This document shows, piece after piece, positions 1 to 4,982 of a stretch of DNA of 7,824 nt (the stretch's first letter is position 1; each line of letters opens with the position of its first letter). The DNA lies in the NCBI GenBank assembly GCA_002328565.1, contig DCUU01000029.1:1-7824 (forward strand), written 5' to 3'. The DNA is from Candidatus Moranbacteria bacterium UBA2206 (lineage in GTDB: Bacteria > Patescibacteriota > Minisyncoccia > Moranbacterales > UBA2206). The notes beneath the pieces are model-generated. The model saw nothing but the letters and a program-made list of their open reading frames with translations, had not been told where the DNA came from and searched no databases. A program made the translations under genes and the position numbers.

Positions 1-27
1 ATTACCTTCTGGGAAAAACTATTTACC

Positions 28-71
28 AAAACAAAAAACAGCTTCGAGCAATCGAGACTGTTTTTTGTTTT
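28..71 (-). terminator. Hairpin terminator after tRNA-Gly, possibly bidirectional
   Basis: A 14-bp inverted repeat (28-41 with 58-71) has an A-rich left arm and a T-rich right arm. Both strands therefore read an A-tract, a hairpin and a T-tract. An inner stem (43-47 with 52-56, one wobble pair) extends it past a single C-A mismatch. Read on the plus strand the inner loop is GCAA, a GNRA tetraloop. On the minus strand the hairpin starts exactly at the encoded CCA end of tRNA-Gly and shares base 71 with it, so it should end the tRNA transcript. It may also end a plus-strand gene lying left of the window, which is not visible. Confidence 0.75.
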
Positions 72-145
72 GGAGCGGGTAGGGGGAGTCGAACCCCCGT
101 CCTCAGCTTGGAAGGCTGATATAATAGCCGTTATACGACACCCGC
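71..145 (-). tRNA. tRNA-Gly (anticodon TCC)
   Basis: The minus strand folds as a complete cloverleaf. The acceptor stem is GCGGGTG paired with TACCCGC, with a G-T pair at its base. The anticodon stem is TCAGC/GCTGA with loop CTTCCAA, so the anticodon is TCC (positions 112-110) and reads GGA and probably GGG. The T-arm is GGGGG-TTCGACT-CCCCC. The discriminator is T (74), as expected for glycine, and it is followed by an encoded CCA (73-71). The D-arm and anticodon arm closely resemble those of E. coli tRNA-Gly(TCC), from memory. It lies downstream of tRNA-Pro and directly before a hairpin terminator, so the two tRNAs may share a transcript. Confidence 0.96.
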
Positions 146-174
146 CTACGCTACGCTTCGGCGGGCAGACCCGC
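141..174 (-). repeat. Alternative GC hairpins at the 5' end of tRNA-Gly
   Basis: Two stem-loops share one arm. CCCGCC (141-146) pairs with GGCGGG (160-165) around a 13-nt loop. GCGGG (161-165) instead pairs with CCCGC (170-174) around the loop CAGA. The first hairpin uses the first five bases of tRNA-Gly (145-141), so it competes with the tRNA acceptor stem. The second hairpin leaves the tRNA free to fold. The outer hairpin looks like a short repetitive palindrome that landed against, or grew from, the tRNA end. Whether the switch matters in the cell is inference. Confidence 0.6.
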
Positions 175-207
175 TTCATCCGTAATTTCAGCTAGCTATT
201 TTTCTTG

Positions 208-235
208 CTTCATGTTTCATGCTACATGTTACATG
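208..235. repeat. Four tandem 7-bp units ending in CATG
   Basis: Four consecutive heptamers fit the pattern YT(T/A)CATG: CTTCATG, TTTCATG, CTACATG and TTACATG. Because CATG is its own reverse complement, the array is also palindromic: TTCATGT (209-215) pairs with ACATGAA (231-237), and an inner CATG/CATG stem forms around CTA. It lies in the 96-bp spacer between the two tRNA genes. There is no T-tract on either side, so it does not look like a terminator. Its role is unknown. Confidence 0.7.
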
Positions 236-241
236 AATTTG

Positions 242-312
242 TCGGAGTGCTGGGAATCGAACCCAGTCAATATGGTCCCAAACCATACGTACTACCGGTA
301 TACGACACTCCG
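242..312 (-). tRNA. tRNA-Pro (anticodon TGG)
   Basis: The minus strand gives an acceptor stem CGGAGTG/CACTCCG, a short D-arm, an anticodon stem TATGG/CCATA with loop TTTGGGA (anticodon TGG, positions 280-278), and a T-arm CTGGG-TTCGATT-CCCAG. G37 follows the anticodon, as is usual for proline tRNAs, and the discriminator is A (242). The next bases read CAA, so CCA is not encoded and must be added by the CCA-adding enzyme, unlike the neighbouring tRNA-Gly. The gene is 71 nt without CCA, slightly short because of a small D-loop. TGG can read CCA and other proline codons by wobble. Confidence 0.95.
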
Positions 313-347
313 ATAACCTTATTATTTTTTAAAAAACCAATATTCTT

Positions 348-376
348 ATCTTACCTGCAAATAAACTCTTCGTCAA
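348..376 (-). promoter_or_regulatory. Candidate promoter for the tRNA-Pro/tRNA-Gly transcript
   Basis: On the minus strand a -35 box TTGACG (376-371, five of six consensus bases) is followed by a 17-bp spacer and a -10 box TAAGAT (353-348, four of six). Transcription would start near 341, about 30 nt before the first base of tRNA-Pro. The spacing and position suit a tRNA promoter. The -10 match is modest. Confidence 0.5.
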
Positions 377-390
377 CTCAAGGATAGCAA

Positions 391-411
391 AATCCCGCCT
401 TAAACGGGATT
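391..411 (-). terminator. Stem-loop downstream of the HU gene, possible weak terminator
   Basis: AATCCCG (391-397) pairs with CGGGATT (405-411) around a 7-nt loop. On the minus strand the stem runs into TTTTGC, a very short T-run. It lies after the HU gene and its downstream repeat, and just before the candidate tRNA promoter, so a termination role between the two units is plausible. The short T-run makes this uncertain. Confidence 0.35.
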
Positions 412-425
412 CCGCTACTATCTCC

Positions 426-488
426 TTTACCCCATGGAATATTCCGCCTTAGCGGAATAATTTTGTAAACAAAATTTATTCCATAGGG
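426..488 (-). repeat. 63-bp nested-palindrome element, copy 1 (downstream of HU gene)
   Basis: This matches 800-862 in the same orientation at 58 of 63 positions. It holds an 8-bp stem TATTCCGC/GCGGAATA (440-447 with 452-459, loop CTTA) and a second stem ATTTTGT/ACAAAAT (460-466 with 469-475). Both are enclosed by an outer stem ATGGAAT/ATTCCAT (434-440 with 478-484), which shares base 440 with the first hairpin. As RNA or single-stranded DNA it could form a three-way junction. The ends approximate the inverted repeat CCCTATGGAATA. It begins seven bases after the HU stop codon. Confidence 0.8.
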
Positions 489-494
489 CGAGTC

Positions 495-779
495 CTATTT
501 AATCGCCTCTTTTAATGCTTTCCCAGCTGTAAACTTTGGAATAGACATTGCAGGAATTTGAATTTTTTCTTTTGTCTGAGGATTGATACCTGCTCTTTCG
601 GCTCGTTTCGAAACCCGAAAAGTCCCGAAACCCGTAAGCGTCACTTTTTCGTCATTGCGCAAAGCCTTAGTCACTACTTCTTCAAAAGTTTCCAGTACTG
701 TTGCGATGTCTTTTTTGGACAATTCAGTTTTCTCTGAAATTGCAGATATAAGCGCGTCTTTATTCATATTATTTGCCAT
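495..779 (-). CDS. hup: HU/IHF-family nucleoid DNA-binding protein
   Basis: This is a 94-residue protein, the usual length for HU. HU is a small dimeric, DNA-bending nucleoid protein that compacts the chromosome and assists replication, repair and transcription. The N-terminal helices (about residues 5-42) precede the family signature around residues 50-69, with GFGTF followed by R and K residues and the NPQT segment. Pro67 sits at the tip of the DNA-binding arm and would intercalate into the minor groove. The C-terminus has the typical KFTAGKALK. I chose ATG at 779-777 over the Met at residue 5 because AGGAGGTG lies at ideal spacing before it. The stop is TAG. Sequence alone does not settle HU versus an IHF-like subunit, though lone genes of this type are normally HU. 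The gene is bracketed by two direct 63-bp elements. Confidence 0.95.
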   Translation of the reverse strand: MANNMNKDALISAISEKTELSKKDIATVLETFEEVVTKALRNDEKVTLTGFGTFRVSKRAERAGINPQTKEKIQIPAMSIPKFTAGKALKEAIK

Positions 780-783
780 AATC

Positions 784-791
784 CACCTCCT
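784..791 (-). promoter_or_regulatory. Strong Shine-Dalgarno site of the HU gene
   Basis: The minus strand reads AGGAGGTG, with six bases between AGGAGG and the ATG at 779. It is the only strong Shine-Dalgarno sequence before any of the six gene starts in this window, and it fixes the HU start. Confidence 0.85.
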
Positions 792-799
792 ATTCTAGT

Positions 800-862
800 T
801 TTACCCTATGTAATATTCCGCTTTAGCGGAATAATTTTGTAATCAAAATTTATTCCATAGAG
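800..862 (-). repeat. 63-bp nested-palindrome element, copy 2 (between rny and HU gene)
   Basis: This is a direct copy of 426-488. The five differences are at 807, 811, 822, 843 and 861. Position 822 falls in the loop of the GC-rich hairpin. The change at 843 shortens the AT hairpin to six pairs with loop TAAT. The change at 811 introduces one mismatch in the outer stem. The two internal hairpins are thus preserved while the outer stem is weaker than in copy 1. It lies 28 bp after the rny stop and about 8 bp before the HU Shine-Dalgarno site, so it is part of either the rny 3' end or the HU leader. Confidence 0.8.
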
Positions 863-890
863 TTTAATTGTTAAATTAATTTTGCTTTTT

Positions 891-2423
891 TTATCTCGCA
901 AATTCTGTCACTCGCAGTTCGCGAATCACATTCACTTTTATCTCCCCTGGGTATTTTAATTCTTTTTCAATCTTGTCTGCAATAGCGCGCGACAACTTGA
1001 TTGCGCCTAGATCATCAATTTTGTCCGGTTTAACAAAAACTCGAATTTCCCGACCAGCTTGAATAGCATATGTTTTTTCCACTTCTGGGAATGAAGTTGC
1101 CACTGCTTCCAATTCTTCTAAGCGTTTCAAATAATTTTCCAAAGAATCTTTTCTCGCTCCGGGGCGACTGGCAGAAATTGCATCCGCCGCTGCAATGATC
1201 ATTGACTCTGGAGTTTCAAATGGATAATCTTCATGATGAGATTTCATTGCGTCAATAACATCTTTGCCTACATGAAATTTTTCTAATATTTTTATTCCAA
1301 TTTCAACATGCGTTCCCTGCACCTCATGGTCCACTGCCTTTCCAATATCATGCAAAAGCCCAGCTTTTTTTGCCAAAGTCGCATCTGCTCCAAGCTCAGA
1401 AGCTAGCGCTCCAGAGAGATGAGCCACCTCAATTGAATGAAGCATGGCGTTTTGTCCAAAACTAGTTCGGTAACGCAAACGTCCAATAATATGAATAAGT
1501 TTGGGATCAAGCCCAACTACCCCCACATCGTAAACTGCCGCTTCACCCGCTTCCTTAATTTTATTATTCACTTCGTTTTTAGCAAATTCTACGGCGTCTT
1601 CAATTTTAGTTGGATGAATTCGGCCATCTCCAATCAATTTATCCAAAGCAATTTTGGCAATTTCTCTTCTGATTGGATCAAAGCCCGAAATAACAATCGC
1701 CTCCGGCGTATCATCCACAATAATTTCAATGCCCGTTAATCGTTCCAAGGCTTTAATATTTCTTCCTTCTCTTCCGATAATTCTACCCTTGACTTCATCC
1801 GATGGAATACTCACGGTAGAAGTTGTCGCTTCCGCCGCGTGAGATCCAGCATATCTTTGAATAGCTTGGGTCATAATGTCTTTGGCTTTTTTGTCTAATT
1901 CTTCTCGGCCATTATTTTCCATATCCTTGAGTTTTTTGCCAAAATATTCTCGATTTTCTTCTTCAGTAAGTTGAAGCAATATTTTCTTAGCTTGGTCTTT
2001 TGGTAGTTCGGCTATTTTTTCCAATCTTTTTAGCTCTTGTTTCTTTACTTCATCCACTTCTTTTCGAATTTGTCTAATTTCCTCGGCCTTTTTTTCTAAG
2101 CTTACTCGCCCACGTTCAATTTCCTCCATTTTTGTGTCGAGGATTCCTTCCCTTTTTTCCAATCTTTCTTCGGATCGGATTATTTGATTTTCTCTTTCCT
2201 GCTCCTTCTTCTTGGCTTCTTCAAGGATATTTACTGCCTTGTTTTTTGACTCAAGAACAATTTCTTGAGCTTTTTTTTCTGCTTCTTCCAGAAGATTGCT
2301 AGCCTTCCCCTCAGCTGTATGAAGTTGCTTTTTAGCAATGGTTTGTCTGGCATAATAGCCCGCAATTGAGCCGACAGCCAAACACAAAAGACCAATAATA
2401 AGAATGGTTAAGCCTGATTCCAT
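891..2423 (-). CDS. rny: Ribonuclease Y, membrane-anchored endoribonuclease
   Basis: RNase Y starts mRNA decay by endonucleolytic cleavage at the inner face of the membrane. The 510-residue protein is full length for the family (about 520). Residues 4-24 form one membrane segment. Residues about 35-185 are a charged coiled coil rich in Glu and Lys. A KH RNA-binding domain (about 205-270) carries the GREG loop at 217-220. The HD phosphohydrolase domain (about 325-420) has His329, the HD pair His358-Asp359, the His396-His397 pair and Asp414 as metal ligands. The C-terminus ends with the family-typical VIREL segment. The ATG at 2423-2421 puts the membrane helix right at the N-terminus but has no Shine-Dalgarno site. 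A strong candidate promoter lies at 2556-2584, giving a leader of about 126 nt. The gene is divergent from gpmI and precedes the HU gene on the same strand. Confidence 0.97.
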   Translation of the reverse strand: MESGLTILIIGLLCLAVGSIAGYYARQTIAKKQLHTAEGKASNLLEEAEKKAQEIVLESKNKAVNILEEAKKKEQERENQIIRSEERLEKREGILDTKMEEIERGRVSLEKKAEEIRQIRKEVDEVKKQELKRLEKIAELPKDQAKKILLQLTEEENREYFGKKLKDMENNGREELDKKAKDIMTQAIQRYAGSHAAEATTSTVSIPSDEVKGRIIGREGRNIKALERLTGIEIIVDDTPEAIVISGFDPIRREIAKIALDKLIGDGRIHPTKIEDAVEFAKNEVNNKIKEAGEAAVYDVGVVGLDPKLIHIIGRLRYRTSFGQNAMLHSIEVAHLSGALASELGADATLAKKAGLLHDIGKAVDHEVQGTHVEIGIKILEKFHVGKDVIDAMKSHHEDYPFETPESMIIAAADAISASRPGARKDSLENYLKRLEELEAVATSFPEVEKTYAIQAGREIRVFVKPDKIDDLGAIKLSRAIADKIEKELKYPGEIKVNVIRELRVTEFAR

Positions 2424-2495
2424 ATTTTTTTTCTTTATTCAATTGATAAATCATACGGTTTTTTCAAAATATTACCTAGAAATGCCATATTATGC

Positions 2496-2512
2496 TTCTT
2501 TTATCAAAAGAA
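2496..2512. repeat. Small inverted repeat in the rny leader
   Basis: TTCTTTT (2496-2502) and AAAAGAA (2506-2512) form a perfect 7-bp inverted repeat around three bases. It lies inside the predicted untranslated leader of rny. It could be a leader hairpin or an operator. The AT-rich composition makes chance occurrence fairly likely. Confidence 0.4.
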
Positions 2513-2555
2513 ACGAGATAATTAAAACAAATTAAAAATGTATCGCTACAGATAA

Positions 2556-2584
2556 ATATTACTCGAAAGAAGCTTTTTTGTCAA
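2556..2584 (-). promoter_or_regulatory. Candidate rny promoter with consensus -35
   Basis: On the minus strand a perfect -35 box TTGACA (2584-2579) is followed by a 17-bp spacer and a -10 box TAATAT (2561-2556, four of six consensus bases). Transcription would start near 2549, giving an AU-rich leader of about 126 nt before the rny ATG. The -35 box overlaps that of the gpmI promoter by five bases. Confidence 0.6.
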
Positions 2585-2606
2585 AGACCTCTACAAGTGC
2601 TATTAT
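2578..2606 (+). promoter_or_regulatory. Candidate gpmI promoter
   Basis: TTGTCA (2578-2583, five of six consensus bases), an exact 17-bp spacer and TATTAT (2601-2606, five of six) form a strong housekeeping-sigma promoter. Transcription would start near 2613, leaving a leader of about 29 nt made almost only of A and U, with no Shine-Dalgarno site. That leader includes the perfect AT palindrome 2626-2639 just before the ATG. Confidence 0.7.
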
Positions 2607-2641
2607 TAATGTATAAATATTTTTTAAAATTATAATTTTTT

Positions 2642-4228
2642 ATGTTAGATAAAGAAATAAGAAAAAAACGACCCAAGCCAGTAATGTTAGTTATCCTTGA
2701 TGGTTGGGGAATAGGTGAAAAAAATAGAGGCAATCCAGTTTCCAATGACGAGCTTCCAACATTTAAAAAGCTAGACGAGTATTATCCAAAAATCGCTATT
2801 CAAGCCAGTGGAATTTCAGTCGGTTTGCCATGGGGAGAACCGGGAAATTCAGAAGTGGGCCACATGACACTAGGCGCAGGAAAAGTAATCTACCAAAATA
2901 TGCCTCGCATCACTATGGCAATCAATGACGGAGAATTTTTCAAAAATCCAGCTTTTTTAGAGGCTATAAAAAAATCCAAAGAAAATAATTCAGCTATTCA
3001 TCTTATGGGGCTTCTTGGCCGAGGTTCAGTTCACTCTACTCTTGATCATATTTATGCCCTTCTTGAAATGATGCGTGATCAAAAAGTTGAAAAACTTTTT
3101 TTGCATGTTTTTACTGACGGACGAGACAGCGCACCTAATTCTGGTATTGAAGCCATCAAAGAACTAGAGCAACGAATGGAAAAATATGGAATTGGAAAAA
3201 TTGCCACAATTTCTGGGAGATATTTTGCCATGGACAGAAACAATAATTGGGATCGGGTAGAAAAAGCCTACAAAGCAATAGTGAAGAGCGAAGGAGAAAA
3301 AATTGAAAACATCGAAAAATATCTGACTGCTTCATACAAAAAAGAAATTTATGATGAATATATAGAACCGGCAATTATAACAAAAAATGGTGAACCGATA
3401 GGCCAGATAAAGGATGGTGATTCGATAATTTTCTTCAATTATCGAGAAGATCGCGCACGTCAGATAACTAAGGCCTTCACCATACCAAGTTTCTCTAAAT
3501 TTCCAGTTTCTAAATTTAAGAACTTATTTTTTGCAACAATGACTCAATACGAAGAAAATCTCCCGGTTGAAGTAGCTTTTTCGCCAATTGAAATAACTAT
3601 GTGCCTTGGTAAGATTTTAAGTGAAAATAAATTTAGTCAACTGCGAATTGCTGAAACAGAGAAATTTGCTCATGTCACCTATTTTTTCAACGGTGGCAAT
3701 GAAGATCCATTTCCCGGAGAGGATCGTATGATAGTTCCTTCCAAGGATATTTCCAGTTTTGATAAGCTTCCCGAGATGAGTGCCAAAGAGATTACCCAAA
3801 AAGTTTTGCAAAATATTGAACGAGATAAGTATGATTTTATATTATTAAATTTTGCCAATGCCGATATTGTGGGGCACACCGGAAACAAGGAAGCTGCTAA
3901 AAAAGCGCTAGCTACGATAGATGATTGCATGGAAAAAATTATTAAAGCTATAATTTCTGCTAATGGTTGTCTTCTTATCACAGCCGATCATGGCAACGTA
4001 GAAGAAATGTTGGATATTCATACCGGGGAAAAAGATACTGAACATAGTGCCAATCCGGTTCCACTTTGGTATGTCACTCCAGATAATTTTCGCGCCTCCC
4101 CACAAAAAGAAGTCCAACCAGAAATATCAGGAATCCTAAGCGACGTCGCTCCAACAATCCTTGACATTATGAACATAGAAAAACCCAAAGATATGACAGG
4201 AGAAAGCTTGTTGGAATTTTTGAAATAG
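2642..4228 (+). CDS. gpmI: 2,3-bisphosphoglycerate-independent phosphoglycerate mutase
   Basis: This glycolytic and gluconeogenic cytoplasmic enzyme interconverts 3- and 2-phosphoglycerate through a phosphoserine intermediate with two Mn ions. At 528 residues it is slightly longer than the usual 510 or so. Asp20 in VILDGWG and the catalytic Ser70 in GNSEVGH mark the phosphatase-like domain. Substrate-binding motifs follow: His131 (VHSTLDH), DGRD at 159-162, Arg193 in SGRYFAMDR, and REDRAR at 268-273. Lys341 lies in the conserved ETEKFAHVTYFFNGG. Further metal ligands are Asp408 and His412 (NADIVGH), Asp449-His450 (TADHGN) and His468 (EHSANPVP). No key residue is missing. It is the only plus-strand gene here, with its own promoter and a terminator at 4250-4290. 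The ATG has no Shine-Dalgarno site. The stop is TAG. Confidence 0.98.
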   Translation: MLDKEIRKKRPKPVMLVILDGWGIGEKNRGNPVSNDELPTFKKLDEYYPKIAIQASGISVGLPWGEPGNSEVGHMTLGAGKVIYQNMPRITMAINDGEFFKNPAFLEAIKKSKENNSAIHLMGLLGRGSVHSTLDHIYALLEMMRDQKVEKLFLHVFTDGRDSAPNSGIEAIKELEQRMEKYGIGKIATISGRYFAMDRNNNWDRVEKAYKAIVKSEGEKIENIEKYLTASYKKEIYDEYIEPAIITKNGEPIGQIKDGDSIIFFNYREDRARQITKAFTIPSFSKFPVSKFKNLFFATMTQYEENLPVEVAFSPIEITMCLGKILSENKFSQLRIAETEKFAHVTYFFNGGNEDPFPGEDRMIVPSKDISSFDKLPEMSAKEITQKVLQNIERDKYDFILLNFANADIVGHTGNKEAAKKALATIDDCMEKIIKAIISANGCLLITADHGNVEEMLDIHTGEKDTEHSANPVPLWYVTPDNFRASPQKEVQPEISGILSDVAPTILDIMNIEKPKDMTGESLLEFLK

Positions 4229-4249
4229 AAAAATTTATTTTCCCCCATC

Positions 4250-4290
4250 AAAAAACGCTTCCGATTTTCGAAAGCGTTTTTTGTTTTTTT
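4250..4290. terminator. Bidirectional terminator between gpmI and clpP
   Basis: AAAAAACGCTT (4250-4260) pairs with AAGCGTTTTTT (4272-4282). An inner CGA/TCG stem closes a TTT loop, and a C-A opposition (4261/4271) separates the two stems. A second T-run (4284-4290) follows on the plus strand. On the minus strand the C-A opposition becomes a G-U pair, so the clpP-side RNA hairpin is uninterrupted. It lies 21 bp after the gpmI stop and serves the two convergent genes. Confidence 0.85.
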
Positions 4291-4293
4291 GTT

Positions 4294-4322
4294 GTAGAGA
4301 CGCCCCGACGGGGCGTCTCTAC
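4294..4322. repeat. Perfect 13-bp GC-rich palindrome (REP-like)
   Basis: GTAGAGACGCCCC (4294-4306) and GGGGCGTCTCTAC (4310-4322) pair perfectly around GAC. Its GC content is far above that of its surroundings. It lies 5 bp after the clpP stop codon and next to the convergent terminator. Its shape recalls repetitive extragenic palindromes; in the clpP mRNA it would give a very stable 3' stem. Only one copy is visible here, so repetitive status is inferred. Confidence 0.75.
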
Positions 4323-4327
4323 GAAAG

Positions 4328-4912
4328 TTATTTTATAATCTTATCCACAATCCCATATTTCTTAGCTTCTTCCGCGCTCATGAAATAGTCGCGTTCGGCG
4401 TCTCTCTCAACTTTTTCCAATTTTTGTCCGGTGTGGACAGCCATAATTTCATTGAGTCTTTTTTTGATGCTCAGAATATGTTTGGCATGAATGTCGATGT
4501 CCGTGGCTTGCCCTTGCGTGCCACCCATCACTTGGTGAATCATCACTTCGCCGTTTGGCAAAATCATTCGCTTGCCTTTTTCTCCAGCCAAAAGAAGCAA
4601 AGCTGCCGCTGAAGCTGCCATTCCCACGCAAATTGTGGAAATATTTGGTTTCACATATTGCATGGTGTCATAGATCGCTAAAGCCGAAGTCACTTGCCCC
4701 CCAGGAGAATTGATGTAGAGTTTGATATCTTCCTTGGAATTTTGTGAAGTTAAAAACAAAAGTTGAGCAATGATTGAATTGGCCGACACATCATCAATCG
4801 GTCCGCCAAGAAAAATGATTCGGTCTTTCAATAGTCTCGAATAAATATCATATGCTCGCTCGCCATAACTAGTTTTTTCAATGACGGTTGGGATTAGATA
4901 TTGATTGTTCAT
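4328..4912 (-). CDS. clpP: ATP-dependent Clp protease proteolytic subunit
   Basis: ClpP is the cytoplasmic serine peptidase that forms a 14-subunit barrel and degrades proteins unfolded by an AAA+ partner such as ClpX or ClpC. The 194-residue protein is canonical. The N-terminal LIPTVIEKT segment supplies the axial-pore loop, and the DRIIFLG motif begins the core at residue 30. The catalytic triad is Ser101 (GMAAS), His126 (MIHQ) and Asp175 (ERDYFMS). The YINSPGG segment at 66-72 is the conserved substrate-binding strand and oxyanion region. There is little or no propeptide. It follows tig, the classical neighbour, but clpX does not follow; gpmI is convergent instead. The ATG at 4912-4910 has no Shine-Dalgarno site and abuts one arm of an inverted repeat. 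The stop is TAA. Confidence 0.98.
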   Translation of the reverse strand: MNNQYLIPTVIEKTSYGERAYDIYSRLLKDRIIFLGGPIDDVSANSIIAQLLFLTSQNSKEDIKLYINSPGGQVTSALAIYDTMQYVKPNISTICVGMAASAAALLLLAGEKGKRMILPNGEVMIHQVMGGTQGQATDIDIHAKHILSIKKRLNEIMAVHTGQKLEKVERDAERDYFMSAEEAKKYGIVDKIIK

Positions 4913-4982
4913 AATTTACGAAATTACTAATTAAGCGAAAGTACGAATTAGTATTTTAGTTAGATTCGTACTTTCGTAAATT
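4913..4982. repeat. Competing inverted repeats filling the tig-clpP spacer
   Basis: A 13-bp perfect inverted repeat pairs CGAAAGTACGAAT (4936-4948) with ATTCGTACTTTCG (4964-4976). A second, 11-bp one pairs AATTTACGAAA (4913-4923) with TTTCGTAAATT (4972-4982). The right arms overlap at 4972-4976, so the two stems exclude each other in part. The outer arm overlaps the tig stop codon on one side and touches the clpP start codon on the other. It has no T-tract and so is unlikely to be a simple terminator. Confidence 0.75.

Noticed and set aside
205..387. Plus-strand open frame of 60 codons
   Set aside because: It runs across tRNA-Pro on the opposite strand and its translation includes the antisense of the tRNA; no Shine-Dalgarno site and no recognisable protein.
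583..798. Plus-strand open frame opposite the HU gene
   Set aside because: It is a shadow of the well-supported HU gene and has low-complexity Ser/Val-rich content.
426..862. Target-site duplications around the 63-bp elements
   Set aside because: TTTA lies on both sides of copy 2 but not after copy 1, and the leading TTTA is part of the shared sequence, so no duplication can be claimed.
426..862. CRISPR array from the two repeats
   Set aside because: There are only two copies, separated by an intact HU gene, with no regular spacers and no cas genes.
1437..1842. Plus-strand open frames opposite rny
   Set aside because: They are antisense shadows of the KH and HD domains of RNase Y.
3156..4251. 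Several minus-strand open frames opposite gpmI
   Set aside because: GpmI is full length with all catalytic motifs; these frames have no family features or start signals.
4913..4982. A separate clpP promoter in the tig-clpP spacer
   Set aside because: A TAAAAT-like -10 can be found on the minus strand, but no acceptable -35 lies 16-18 bp upstream.
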